A stretch of DNA of 64,000 nt from Amycolatopsis palatopharyngis (GTDB lineage: Bacteria > Actinomycetota > Actinomycetes > Mycobacteriales > Pseudonocardiaceae): assembly GCF_003385185.1 (NCBI RefSeq), contig NZ_PQHZ01000010.1:62001-126000 (forward strand). Reading direction: 5' to 3'. A program made the position numbers and the translations under genes. This document shows, in pieces, positions 25,593 through 34,018 of this stretch. Within the stretch, counting starts at the first letter, position 1, and every line of letters starts with the position of its first letter. The notes under the pieces were generated by a model, which worked only from the letters and a program-made list of their open reading frames with translations, had not been told where the DNA came from and searched no databases.

Positions 25593-26342
25593 CTATGCCA
25601 TCACATCGCCGCTGTTGGGGCCCAGGGTCTGGCCGGTGTAGAGGTTGCCTCCGGGATCGGAGGCGAGCAGGAGGGCGGTGGGTGCGACCTCGTACGGGAG
25701 CCCGAAGCGGCCGAGGGGGAGTTCGGCTTCCTTCGCGCTCTTCCATTCCTGGCTGAGGCCGTCGATCATCGGCGTGCTGATCGGGCCGGGGGCGATTGCG
25801 TTGACCAGCACTCCACGCGCGGAGACCTCCCTGGCCAGTGCTTTGGTGAATCCGATGACGCCTGCCTTGGCCGCGCTGTAGTGGGTGAGCCCTGATCCAC
25901 CCTTCTGGCCCAGCTGGGAGGCGATGTTGATGATTCGCCCGCCGTTGGCGGCGAGCATATGCGGGACCACCGCACGGCAGGTCAGAAACACCGTGGTGAG
26001 ATCGACGTCGATCATGCGCTGCCAGGTAGCCAGGTCCATGTCGATCAGTGGCACCTCGGTGAGGATCCCGGCGCAGTTGACGAGGACGTCTATCTGGCCA
26101 TGCTGTTCGAGAACGTCCTCGACCAGGGCGGTCACCGCAGGGGGATCGGTGAGATCGACCGGGTGCCGGGAGGCGTTTCGCGAGGCGGCCGATCGCTCCA
26201 ACTGATCGCCGTCGAGGTCGGCCAGCGCGAGGGTGGCGCCCGCTCGGTCGAACGCGGTGGCGATTGCTGCGCCGATTCCGCTCGCGGCCCCGGTTATCAG
26301 GCAGCGACGCCCTGCCAGGGCGCCGGTGGGTTCGTCATTCAT
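25593..26342 (-). CDS. Short-chain dehydrogenase/reductase
   Basis: A 249-residue classical SDR. The cofactor motif TGAASGIG is at residues 17-24, NCAGIL near 90, the catalytic Ser in NIASQLGQKGG, and YSAAK (the YxxxK pair) near 155-159. Asp in LALADLD after the second beta strand favours NAD(H). ATG 26342 has AAAGGA upstream. It follows a second SDR in the LacI-regulated operon, 17 bases away. Two consecutive SDRs suggest sequential oxidation of hydroxyl groups in the catabolic substrate. Confidence 0.9.
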   Translation of the reverse strand: MNDEPTGALAGRRCLITGAASGIGAAIATAFDRAGATLALADLDGDQLERSAASRNASRHPVDLTDPPAVTALVEDVLEQHGQIDVLVNCAGILTEVPLIDMDLATWQRMIDVDLTTVFLTCRAVVPHMLAANGGRIINIASQLGQKGGSGLTHYSAAKAGVIGFTKALAREVSARGVLVNAIAPGPISTPMIDGLSQEWKSAKEAELPLGRFGLPYEVAPTALLLASDPGGNLYTGQTLGPNSGDVMA

Positions 26343-26359
26343 CACGGTCCTTTGGCTTG

Positions 26360-27163
26360 TCAGCTGGGGAAGCGCACAGTGAGTCCGCCATCGACGACGA
26401 GGTGTTCGCCAGTGATGTAGGACGCGTCGTCGGAAGTGAGGAATCGGATCGCTCGCGCCACTTCGTCGGCATGACCGACCCTGCCTGCGGGAATGCCGTG
26501 CCCGGCCGCTTCGAGTCCGTCCGGGCCCAACGAGTTCTCCGCGTCCAGCGACTGGGGTGTTTCGATGAGGCCGGGAATCACCGCGTTGGCGCGGATTCCG
26601 CGCGGTGCCAGTTCGACGGCGACCGAACGGATCAGGCCGAGAACGCCGGCCTTGGCGGCGGCATAGTGGGCGTGCTCGCCCCAGCCGTAGACGCCACCTG
26701 CGATCGACGAGACCGCGACCAGGGCGCCGCTGCCGTGCATCGCTCCTGCTGCCGCGCGAAGTAGTCGCACGACCCCGGTGAGGTCCACATCGAGCATGCT
26801 GTTCCAGTGCTCGTCGGTCATGTCAGCGAGGGTTGCCCTGCGCAGGATCCCGGCATTGGCAACGGCGATATCGAGTCCGCCGAACTCGCTGACCGCGTTC
26901 TGGACGAGAACACGGACCGCGTTGGAGTCGGTGACGTCAGCCTCGACCGCGAGTGTGCGCCCTCCTAGGGCTTCGACGTCGGCGACCGCGGCGGCGGGAT
27001 CGTGTGGGTCACCCGGGTGGTAACCCAGGACGGTGCTGACACCGGCGCGGGCGTAGGCCAGTGCGAGTGCGCGGCCGATGCCGCTCGCGCCACCGGTGAT
27101 CACCGCGACCTTGCCGGCCAGGCCGTCGTCGCGCCCAGGAACCGAAATCTGGCCGAGATTCAT
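26360..27163 (-). CDS. Short-chain dehydrogenase/reductase
   Basis: A 267-residue SDR with TGGASGIGRALA (residues about 20-31), ANAGILRR, VSSIAGG and the catalytic YAAAK. The C-terminal GEHLVVDGGLTVRF is the standard SDR ending. The start ATG 27163 has GGAGG eight bases upstream, within the 11-base gap after the MFS gene. It may act on the same alcohol or ketone intermediate as the following SDR. Substrate unknown. Confidence 0.9.
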   Translation of the reverse strand: MNLGQISVPGRDDGLAGKVAVITGGASGIGRALALAYARAGVSTVLGYHPGDPHDPAAAVADVEALGGRTLAVEADVTDSNAVRVLVQNAVSEFGGLDIAVANAGILRRATLADMTDEHWNSMLDVDLTGVVRLLRAAAGAMHGSGALVAVSSIAGGVYGWGEHAHYAAAKAGVLGLIRSVAVELAPRGIRANAVIPGLIETPQSLDAENSLGPDGLEAAGHGIPAGRVGHADEVARAIRFLTSDDASYITGEHLVVDGGLTVRFPS

Positions 27164-27174
27164 GATGGACCTCC

Positions 27175-28509
27175 TCAGGACGTGGTGGTGGTCAACGACG
27201 GGAGCTCGCCGGCAGTGTTCTGGTCGACCTTCCGGGTGCCGAGCATGGCGATGCCAGAGCCGATCAGGCCTAGGGAACCCGCGCAGAATGCCGCGATCGT
27301 CATCGACAGTCCGGCACCGATCAGCACGGTGAGCACCGCGGAACCGACTATGGCTCCGATTGGGCCCATGATGTGAGCGGTGTTGGGGCCGATGCCGCGA
27401 ACGTGAGCCGGGAATGACTCGCCCATGTAGAACAGCAGTGCGGCGTACGGGCCGGTGAGGAAGAAGAGACCGAGGGCGTAGAGAGGGATGACGAAGCCGG
27501 AACTGTCCGGGCCGAACAACATCACCGTCATCACCACGCCCCCGATGAGCCAGCCGATGATGATCGTGTTGCGACGTCCGACTCGGTCGCCGAGATAGCC
27601 GTGAAAAAGGTAGCCGGTGAAGCCCGCCGCATTGGCCAGGATCAGCACGAGCAGCGCACTGTCGAACGAGACACCCTTGCCCTCGGTCAACACGGTCGTG
27701 CCCAGCACGGAGAAGACCTGGATCGCCATCCAGTTCAGTAGCCACGCCAGAGAGAGGCTGATCGTGTGCATTCGCAGTCCTGGTGCGAACACGTCGCGGA
27801 CGGTGCCTGCGCGTTCGTCGTCGATGCCTGCGGCAGCGGCTACCTCGTCAGCGTCGCTCACGCGTCCCTCGCGGCGGAGCTTGCGAATGTGGCGCAAGTT
27901 CACGAACACCGGTGATTCAGGCAATCGCCGAGCGAGCAGGACGATGACGATCGCAGGGAACGTCGCGAACAAGAAGACGCCACGCCAGCCGATAAGCGGC
28001 AGGAACGCGGCTGTCAGAGCGGCGCCCAGCATCGCCCCGACCGGCCAGCCGCTCTGGACGAAGCTGTACATGAAACCGCGCTTGCCGTTGCGGCCGTAAA
28101 CCTCGTTGAGGTAGACGCTGTTGACAACTTCCTCGGAATAGCCGAGGCCGGAAAAGGATCGCACCAGGATCATCGAGAACTTGCCGCCGGTGATCGCGCT
28201 GAATCCGGATGTGAGGGCTGCGCCGGCCGTGGTGATCATCAGCGAGGGTTTACGACCGAGGCGGTCAAGCATTGGCCCCACGGCGAGGGACACGACGAAT
28301 GTTCCCGCCGTGACCCACGTGGCCACGGCGGTGCTCTCGGCCGAACTCCAACCGAAATCCGCCGCGATCTGAGGAAGCAGGGTGCCGAACAGTGTGTGGT
28401 CGAAAACGCTGAAAACCCAGGCGAGGAAGCAGACCAGGGAGACACGGCGGATCATGCGCGTACTCAGTGGTGCGCCGCCGGGTGGTAGGAGATCGAGTGG
28501 TCCAGGCAT
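27175..28509 (-). CDS. MFS transporter, sugar/acid symporter type
   Basis: A 444-residue major facilitator with twelve segments. The loop 2-3 motif MLDRLGRKPSLMI and its second-half repeat YLGDRVGRRNTIII are clear. The similarity is to the sugar porter/metabolite-proton symporter branch that imports sugars, sugar acids or organic acids. It sits between a PuuE/PgdA-type deacetylase and the two SDRs in the LacI-controlled unit, and so is the likely importer of that pathway's substrate. Confidence 0.88.
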   Translation of the reverse strand: MPGPLDLLPPGGAPLSTRMIRRVSLVCFLAWVFSVFDHTLFGTLLPQIAADFGWSSAESTAVATWVTAGTFVVSLAVGPMLDRLGRKPSLMITTAGAALTSGFSAITGGKFSMILVRSFSGLGYSEEVVNSVYLNEVYGRNGKRGFMYSFVQSGWPVGAMLGAALTAAFLPLIGWRGVFLFATFPAIVIVLLARRLPESPVFVNLRHIRKLRREGRVSDADEVAAAAGIDDERAGTVRDVFAPGLRMHTISLSLAWLLNWMAIQVFSVLGTTVLTEGKGVSFDSALLVLILANAAGFTGYLFHGYLGDRVGRRNTIIIGWLIGGVVMTVMLFGPDSSGFVIPLYALGLFFLTGPYAALLFYMGESFPAHVRGIGPNTAHIMGPIGAIVGSAVLTVLIGAGLSMTIAAFCAGSLGLIGSGIAMLGTRKVDQNTAGELPSLTTTTS

Positions 28510-28618
28510 AGCGGGACTCCCGGATGGGATATGAAGGCGGACAGGAGCGAGGTCCGCGCAGTGGGGTGGGGAGGGGAGAGTGGGGGAGCAAACGGATTTC
28601 GCTCCCCTGCGGACGGTT

Positions 28619-29497
28619 TCAGTGCCGCTGTGTGCGGCGGATGAAGTCGTCGGCGATCTCGTCGAAGGTGACCCACCGGACGCCCTCGTGCCCGTTGATG
28701 TGCTCGATGAGCCGCTCGTGCATGAGCAGATTCTGCGGACGTCCCGACACGTCCGGGTGGACGGTCATCGTGAAGACCGCATAGTCGGACTCCCGATAGA
28801 CCCAGTCGAACTGGTCTCGCCACATCGTTTCGAGATCGCGAGGACTGACGAAGCCGTGGCTGTTCGGGCTTGCCTTGATGAACATCATCGGCGGCAGGTC
28901 GTCGAGATACCAGGAAGCCGGAATCTCGACCAGGCCGGTTTCCTTGCCCCGTTCCAACGGCTTCATCCAGGTTTCGGCAGGCTCTGCATAGTCGATCTTG
29001 GTCCAGGAATCTCCAACGCGGACGTAGTACGGCTCGAAGTCCCGGTGCATCAGTGAGTGGTCGTACTTGATGCGCCGTTCGAGCAGTAGTTCGTTGGTGA
29101 CCGGGGAGAATTCCCACCACGGCGCGACGTACCCAGTGGGTCGCCTGCCCGCGCGGGTCTCGATCAGTTCGATGCAGTGGTCCAGGATGGCGGATTCCTG
29201 CGAACGAGACATCGCGATTGGGTTTTCGTGACTGTATCCGTGTACACCGATCTCGTGGCCGGCGTTGACGCAGGCGTCGAACTGCTCAGGAAACGTCTCG
29301 ATCGAGTGGCCCGGCCAGAACCAGGTCGTCGGCAGGTCCGCGCGCCGGAACATTTCCAGCATCCGAGGGACGGCGACCTCGCCGGCGAACAGGCCGCGGG
29401 AAATATCGCAAGGCGAGTCTTCGCCCCCGTACGATCCAAGCCATCCGCCGACCGCATCGACGTCAACCCCGTACGCCACGAGGATTTCCTTGGCCAT
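28619..29497 (-). CDS. Polysaccharide deacetylase-family hydrolase (PuuE/HpPgdA-like)
   Basis: A 292-residue NodB-fold metal hydrolase, very like the Helicobacter PgdA / bacterial PuuE allantoinase branch: it begins [20 protein letters not shown], with the metal ligands D14, H86 and H90 (HGYSHE), and continues with [11 protein letters not shown] and the late histidine in [10 protein letters not shown]. This branch lacks a signal peptide and acts on cyclic amides/ureides or intracellular sugars rather than on cell walls. ATG 29497 has GGAAG eight bases upstream. Next to an asparaginase-type amidohydrolase, it may open a cyclic imide or ureide whose half-amide is then deaminated (inference). 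Confidence 0.85.
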   Translation of the reverse strand: MAKEILVAYGVDVDAVGGWLGSYGGEDSPCDISRGLFAGEVAVPRMLEMFRRADLPTTWFWPGHSIETFPEQFDACVNAGHEIGVHGYSHENPIAMSRSQESAILDHCIELIETRAGRRPTGYVAPWWEFSPVTNELLLERRIKYDHSLMHRDFEPYYVRVGDSWTKIDYAEPAETWMKPLERGKETGLVEIPASWYLDDLPPMMFIKASPNSHGFVSPRDLETMWRDQFDWVYRESDYAVFTMTVHPDVSGRPQNLLMHERLIEHINGHEGVRWVTFDEIADDFIRRTQRH

Positions 29498-29536
29498 GGT
29501 ATTCACTTCCTTTCGTAGACGGGCGTGAATTGCGAA

Positions 29537-30556
29537 TTATTCGGCTACGCCCAGTCGGTAGTCGGCTGACACCACATGTGTCTCGCGTAGCCAGGTCAGG
29601 CATCTCTGGGCCGCCCGGTCCTGGAATTCCTCGACCGACAGGGCGGCGGCAAGTAGCAGCCGGGCCTGCCAGGGTGAAAGGTCTCCCGCGAACACCGCTC
29701 CTGCTGCCGCGAGGTCGGTGCTGCCCCCGGCATAAAGCCCGGTGACTGGTCCCGCGCCGGTACGACTGGTGATCAACACGGGGACCCCGTCGGACAGCAG
29801 TCGCAGACACGCTTGTGTCGTTGCCGGGGTGGTGTTGCCGGAGCCGAAACCAGCGATCACGAGACCGCGCGCGCCACCGGCAACGGCGTGGTCCAGTGCC
29901 GATGCGTCCACGCCCAGGTACTGCGGGATGACGTCCACTTTGGGCAGCTCTGTCGTGCCTGGCCGCAGCAGAGCCACGCGGGGGGCCGATCCGTGCGCAC
30001 GAACACCCGCTTCGTCGACCTGACCGATCGGCGACCGGCCCGGTGCGGAGAAGGCTCGAAGTGCCAGGCTGTGCGACTTGCGCACACCGACCGCGGGCAG
30101 GATCTCATCGGCGAACGCGACGCTGACTCCGGTCGCTTCCGCTTCCGGCGCCCCCGCCCAGCGCAGCGCTGTGGCGAGGTTGCGCGGTCCGTCCGGCGAC
30201 GGATCGTCGAAAGGGCGCTGTGCGCCGGTGATCACCACGGGCTGCGGTCCGGAGTGAGCCAGAGCCAGCAGGAACGCCGTTTCCTCGAGCGAGTCGGTTC
30301 CGTGCGTGACCACGACACCGTCGACCTCTTCGGCCGCGGAGCGAACGGCCTCGACCAGCGCGAGTACATCGGGAACTGAAGCGGCGAAGCTGGGGATACC
30401 GGCCAGATCCCTGGCCTCGACCTGGATACCGCTGAGGTCCCAGGTGTCCCTCGCGGTCCGGAGCAGCTCGGCAGCCCCAACCTCGACCTTGCGGCCGAAA
30501 GCGGTGCCACGGGTGGCAATGGTGCCGCCCGTACCTAGCAGAGCAAGATGTCGCAC
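29537..30556 (-). CDS. L-asparaginase-family amidohydrolase
   Basis: A 339-residue type I/II asparaginase. The first catalytic threonine is in GTGGTIA (T12), the second in VVTHGTDSLEETAF (near residues 82-95), with the conserved ITGAQRP following and GFGSGNTTP in the C-terminal domain. It releases ammonia from asparagine, glutamine or a related amide. No signal peptide, so cytoplasmic. The start is GTG 30556 with AGGAGG four bases upstream. It is the first gene of the LacI-regulated operon; its promoter and operator lie within 70 bases. Confidence 0.9.
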   Translation of the reverse strand: MRHLALLGTGGTIATRGTAFGRKVEVGAAELLRTARDTWDLSGIQVEARDLAGIPSFAASVPDVLALVEAVRSAAEEVDGVVVTHGTDSLEETAFLLALAHSGPQPVVITGAQRPFDDPSPDGPRNLATALRWAGAPEAEATGVSVAFADEILPAVGVRKSHSLALRAFSAPGRSPIGQVDEAGVRAHGSAPRVALLRPGTTELPKVDVIPQYLGVDASALDHAVAGGARGLVIAGFGSGNTTPATTQACLRLLSDGVPVLITSRTGAGPVTGLYAGGSTDLAAAGAVFAGDLSPWQARLLLAAALSVEEFQDRAAQRCLTWLRETHVVSADYRLGVAE

Positions 30557-30567
30557 TGTCCTCCTTC

Positions 30568-30585
30568 GCTAACGTTAGCGCTAAC
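30568..30585 (-). promoter_or_regulatory. LacI-type operator in front of the asparaginase operon
   Basis: GCTAACGTTAGCGCTAAC contains two overlapping perfect palindromes: GCTAACGTTAGC (30568-30579) and GTTAGCGCTAAC (30574-30585). CpG-centred inverted repeats of this kind are the standard LacI/GalR family site, and a LacI gene is divergent 140 bases away. The site lies at about +5 to +22 of the predicted asparaginase message, where a repressor blocks initiation. A single half-site GCTAACG also occurs at 31866-31872. Confidence 0.85.
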
Positions 30586-30596
30586 GATTGCGTAGT

Positions 30597-30626
30597 ATCA
30601 TGAGCTGACCGACGGACGACAGTCAA
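30597..30626 (-). promoter_or_regulatory. Promoter of the asparaginase operon
   Basis: On the minus strand, -35 TTGACT (30626-30621), an 18-base spacer and -10 CATGAT (30602-30597). The start point would fall near 30590, immediately before the LacI operator. Confidence 0.6.
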
Positions 30627-30725
30627 GGGGAATTTCGCCGGACCGGATCCGAGGAGGATTCGCGTTGGGCAGGGGATGGGAGACAATGCGGGATACTGCG
30701 GCTGCGCGGAAGGGGCAGGAAAACG

Positions 30726-31790
30726 TTGAGTGACAGCTCGGCCGATCTCGAGGCGACCGGGGCCTCGAAGCGGGGGCCTTCGACCGGCATCTCGCGGCCC
30801 GCGACACTCGCCGACATCGCACAGACCGCCGGGGTGCATGTCACGACCGTTTCCAGAGCCTTGCGTGGTGGTGAGGGGGTCGGGCGCAAGACGGCGGAAC
30901 GTGTTCGTGTCGTGGCCGCAGAACTGGGTTATCTGCCTCATCCGGGGGCAACGAGTTTGCGCACCGGCCGGTCGAAGATGATCGGCGTCGTCGTTCCGCG
31001 ACTGACCGACATAGTGCTGGCCACGATCTACGAGGGCATCGAAAGCGGCTCGGCGGGAGCCAGTTACCAGGCCGTCGTGGCCAACAGTGGCGACGAACGG
31101 GAAACCCAGCGAGTGCGGGTGGAGGCATTGCTCGCCGCAAGGGTCGACGGGTTGATCCTCGGTGACGCGCGCAATGACTCGTCACTGATACAGGGGCTGA
31201 TCGACCGCGGAAGCAAAGTGGTGCTCACTTCTCGGCGGATACCAGGCATCCTGTCGGTCACTTGCGACGATCTGCTCGGAGGCAGGCTCGCCGCCGAGCA
31301 TCTACTCGAACTCGGCCATCGCCATCTCGCCGTGATCGCCGGCGAGCCGTACGCCTCTACCGGGATCGATCGGACACAGGGTTTTCGCGAGGTCTGCGCG
31401 AAGGAGGGCGTCGAGATCCCGGACACGCATGTTCTGCACTCGCGCTTCGACGTCCGGGGAGGCAGAGAAGCCGCAGAAGTTCTGCTACGGCGCGACCCGA
31501 GACCGACAGCCCTGTTCGTGGTCAACGACTTCGCCGCGATAGGTGCGATGGGGGCGATTCGGGACTCGGGACTGCAGGTGGGACAGGACGTGGCCGTGGT
31601 TGGTTTCAATGATGTGCCACTCGCCGCCGAACTCTCGGTGCCGCTGAGCTCGGTGCGCTCGCCGATGTGGGAGATGGGCCATGAAGCGGCACGCACCCTC
31701 GTTCGCCTCATCGACGGCGAGGATTGCGAATCGATCGCGCTCCAGCCTGAGCTCAAGGCACGCGCGTCGAGTCTCCAATCGAGACGATGA
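30726..31790 (+). CDS. LacI-family repressor
   Basis: A 354-residue LacI/GalR regulator. The HTH is in residues 26-50 (TLADIAQTAGVHVTTVSRAL), followed by the hinge helix and a periplasmic-binding-protein-like effector domain (from SKMIGVVVPRLTD). TTG at 30726 is the likely start, with AGGA about ten bases before. Divergent from the asparaginase operon and next to its overlapping palindromes, it is the obvious repressor. The inducer is presumably the operon's substrate, taken in by the MFS carrier. Confidence 0.92.
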   Translation: MSDSSADLEATGASKRGPSTGISRPATLADIAQTAGVHVTTVSRALRGGEGVGRKTAERVRVVAAELGYLPHPGATSLRTGRSKMIGVVVPRLTDIVLATIYEGIESGSAGASYQAVVANSGDERETQRVRVEALLAARVDGLILGDARNDSSLIQGLIDRGSKVVLTSRRIPGILSVTCDDLLGGRLAAEHLLELGHRHLAVIAGEPYASTGIDRTQGFREVCAKEGVEIPDTHVLHSRFDVRGGREAAEVLLRRDPRPTALFVVNDFAAIGAMGAIRDSGLQVGQDVAVVGFNDVPLAAELSVPLSSVRSPMWEMGHEAARTLVRLIDGEDCESIALQPELKARASSLQSRR

Positions 31791-31937
31791 CGACGGCTGG
31801 AGAGGGAAGCAGCAGGGCGACCGGAGTTGGCGTAAGCGTGGAAATCCGGCCAGACCGTTGCGTTGGCTAACGAGTTGCCGGTAGAAGGTGGAAGCCCTGT
31901 AAACGTCGCGACGCTGCTTCTCTACCGGAGGCTTGCT

Positions 31938-33062
31938 ATGAAACGTCTGGTCACCCTTGCCGCCGCGGTCGCCCTGGTCCCGATGGGACTCATGGCGACC
32001 GCGGTGGCCGAGCCACAGAGCACCCCGAACGGCCCGTGGCCGGGGGAGAACTCGTCCAATCTGGCCGCGATCCACAGCTATGAAGAGCTGTGGGACGCGC
32101 TGGAGCGCATCGAGAACCACGCCAAGGGAGCGTTCGATCTGTCGTCCGCGCCGCTCAAGAGCAACACCGGCCGGGAGATCCCCGTCGTCACCGTCGGGGA
32201 CGGGCCCACGTCGGTCATGTACGTCGCCAACCAGCACGGGAACGAGTACGTCGTCTCCGAGGCGATGATCAACCTGGTGCGCAACATCAGCGGAAACTCG
32301 CCGACGGCCACGGCCATGCGCGACGCCCTGACCGTCACCATCGTGCCGCGGGTCAACGTCGACGGGTTCGACGCCGATGTTCAGGACGCGGCAGGCAACA
32401 CCACGCCGTGGCGGCAGAACTACGACCCGAGTTGCACCGTTGAACCCTGCGACCCCTTCTACGAGGTGGGCAGGGGCTACGACATGAACCGCTACCACTC
32501 CTACAGCGACAACGCGTACGACCATCCGTACCTGGAAGGCGACGACAACCTCAACCCCGTTCCCGAGTCGATCGCCATGCGCCTGCTCTGGGAGGAGCGC
32601 AAGCCAGAGCTCGTCATGGACTTCCACCACCAGGGCACCTACGTCGACGAGGACGGCCGGATGATCACCGGGTCGACGATGTGGCCGAACGCCCTGGAGG
32701 AGGCGGAAGCACTCGGCATCGAGGACGAGTTCGCCGAGACGATCACCAGGTCACAGCGGGCGGTGTCGGTGATGCTCACCGAGTTGGAGCAGTACGGCTA
32801 CGCCAACATCACCCGCTATCCCAGCACGACGACTCCCGGCATCGCACGCAACGCGTACGGCCTGCTGGGATCGGCTTCGGTGCTGTTCGAGATGCGCGGC
32901 GGTATCGACGCGAAGTCCAACGGCTACATCACCAAGACCGCCGAGGTCGCGGGTATGTCCGTGCTCGAGGCCGTGGCCGACGGGTCGTGGGAGACCACGA
33001 GCCTGGAGCCGGTCGAGCAGATCCGCGAGCGAGGCGACTACATCTCCGACCCGCACGAGTGA
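31938..33062 (+). CDS. Secreted zinc carboxypeptidase (M14)
   Basis: A 374-residue M14 metallocarboxypeptidase that removes C-terminal residues from peptides outside the cell. The N-terminal 24 residues are a signal peptide (MKRLV then a hydrophobic core, ending AVA before EPQS). The zinc ligands are H100 and E103 (NQHGNE) and a later histidine in DFHHQGTY; the catalytic glutamate is in VLFEMRGG near residue 320. ATG 31938 has CGGAGG upstream. Four cysteines are absent except one pair around DPSCTVEPCDP, probably a disulfide. It stands alone and is followed by a strong terminator. Confidence 0.9.
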   Translation: MKRLVTLAAAVALVPMGLMATAVAEPQSTPNGPWPGENSSNLAAIHSYEELWDALERIENHAKGAFDLSSAPLKSNTGREIPVVTVGDGPTSVMYVANQHGNEYVVSEAMINLVRNISGNSPTATAMRDALTVTIVPRVNVDGFDADVQDAAGNTTPWRQNYDPSCTVEPCDPFYEVGRGYDMNRYHSYSDNAYDHPYLEGDDNLNPVPESIAMRLLWEERKPELVMDFHHQGTYVDEDGRMITGSTMWPNALEEAEALGIEDEFAETITRSQRAVSVMLTELEQYGYANITRYPSTTTPGIARNAYGLLGSASVLFEMRGGIDAKSNGYITKTAEVAGMSVLEAVADGSWETTSLEPVEQIRERGDYISDPHE

Positions 33063-33082
33063 GCGAGCGGTAACGGCGAACA

Positions 33083-33117
33083 GCCCCGTGCCGGTGGAAG
33101 TCGCACCGGCACGGGGC
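33083..33117 (+). terminator. Perfect 14-bp hairpin terminator after the carboxypeptidase
   Basis: GCCCCGTGCCGGTG (33083-33096), a seven-base loop, then CACCGGCACGGGGC (33104-33117). It starts 21 bases after the M14 stop and also faces the 3' end of the opposite-strand DUF302 gene. There is no T-tract, as is usual in this genome type. Confidence 0.88.
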
Positions 33118-33203
33118 CGTCGTTGTCCACGTGGACGGTCCTCCGGCTCCGAATGGTGGCCCGTGCTCGGTTGCGTCCCCGGGCTCCACTGCCTGCGATA
33201 CCG

Positions 33204-33605
33204 CTAACCGCCGCGCTGGCTCAGAGCTTCGAGGGCGGAGTCGATACGTTGTCCGGCCTCGTCGGCGATGGGCTGAAGCTGGTCGAGTCCGGGCACGGTG
33301 ACCATGACCTGGGGATCGAGAGCCTGGACCACGGTCCTGTCCTCCCCGTCAGCGCGGACTACGACGTTGCAGGGCAAAAGCAGTCCGATTTGCCGGTCGA
33401 TGTCGAGGGCGCGATGCGCGAGTTGGGGATTGCAAGCGCCGAGGATGACGTAAGGCTCCACGTCGGCGTCGAGCTTGTTCTTCAGTGTGGCCCGCACATC
33501 GATCTCGGTGAGCGTTCCGAATCCCTGCGCCTGAAACGCTTCCTTCACTGTCGGCACGGCCTGTTCGTACGGTAGATCGAGCGTGATCGTACGGGCGTAG
33601 TCCAT
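33204..33605 (-). CDS. DUF302 protein
   Basis: A 133-residue DUF302 protein. The central region LGACNPQLAHRAL followed by IGLLLPCNVVVR is the family hallmark; the paired cysteines may coordinate a metal or react with sulfur species. The reading start MDYARTIT at 33605 has AGGAGG eight bases upstream and replaces a longer version to 33668. The function of DUF302 is not established; members often occur with redox or metal-stress genes. It follows a 55-residue gene 106 bases upstream in the same orientation. Confidence 0.88.
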   Translation of the reverse strand: MDYARTITLDLPYEQAVPTVKEAFQAQGFGTLTEIDVRATLKNKLDADVEPYVILGACNPQLAHRALDIDRQIGLLLPCNVVVRADGEDRTVVQALDPQVMVTVPGLDQLQPIADEAGQRIDSALEALSQRGG

Positions 33606-33710
33606 GTTGGTCCTCCTGACGCGTGGGTTGCGATGTTGCGCGCGCTTGACCGCGGCCGCGCTGATCACGGCTGGTGTCCCGCGCGCAGCGCCGGTCTCGC
33701 TTCCCGCCAG

Positions 33711-33878
33711 CTACTGCCGCTGGTCGTCGTCGTGGTTCGACGATCGAGGCGGATCCGCGCGATGGCGTTCGTCGATGGCGGCGCGCAACTGTTCGGTCGT
33801 GAGCGAGGCGCAGTTCTCGATGCCAAGGTGTTCGGCCTGATCCCGCAGGTCCTGCCAGGTCGGATCCCGATCGCTCAT
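33711..33878 (-). CDS. Small 55-residue protein with Rho-N/SAP-like helices
   Basis: ATG at 33878 has AGGAGG upstream and the frame runs to TAG at 33711. The product starts MSDRDPTWQDLRDQAEHLGI and continues with TEQLRAAIDERH, two short helices joined by a polar loop, the pattern of Rho-N or SAP domains that bind nucleic acid; the tail is charged (SSNHDDDQRQ). The function is unknown. Good ribosome site, compositionally sensible product and orientation with DUF302 support a real gene. Confidence 0.6.
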   Translation of the reverse strand: MSDRDPTWQDLRDQAEHLGIENCASLTTEQLRAAIDERHRADPPRSSNHDDDQRQ

Positions 33879-34018
33879 CACACACCCTCCTGATCCGGCA
33901 CATTGACGCCGTGACTACCCCCATCGCGCATCAGCAAACCTTGGAGTTCGATGGCTTCGGTCAGTCAGGATCGCCGACCGCCGATCTGCTGTGGACGGCA
34001 GGCGTGCGAGTGCTCGGG

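Noticed and set aside
31866..31872. Single GCTAACG half-site before the M14 gene
   Set aside because: It lacks the inverted partner seen at 30568-30585; one half-site is expected by chance.
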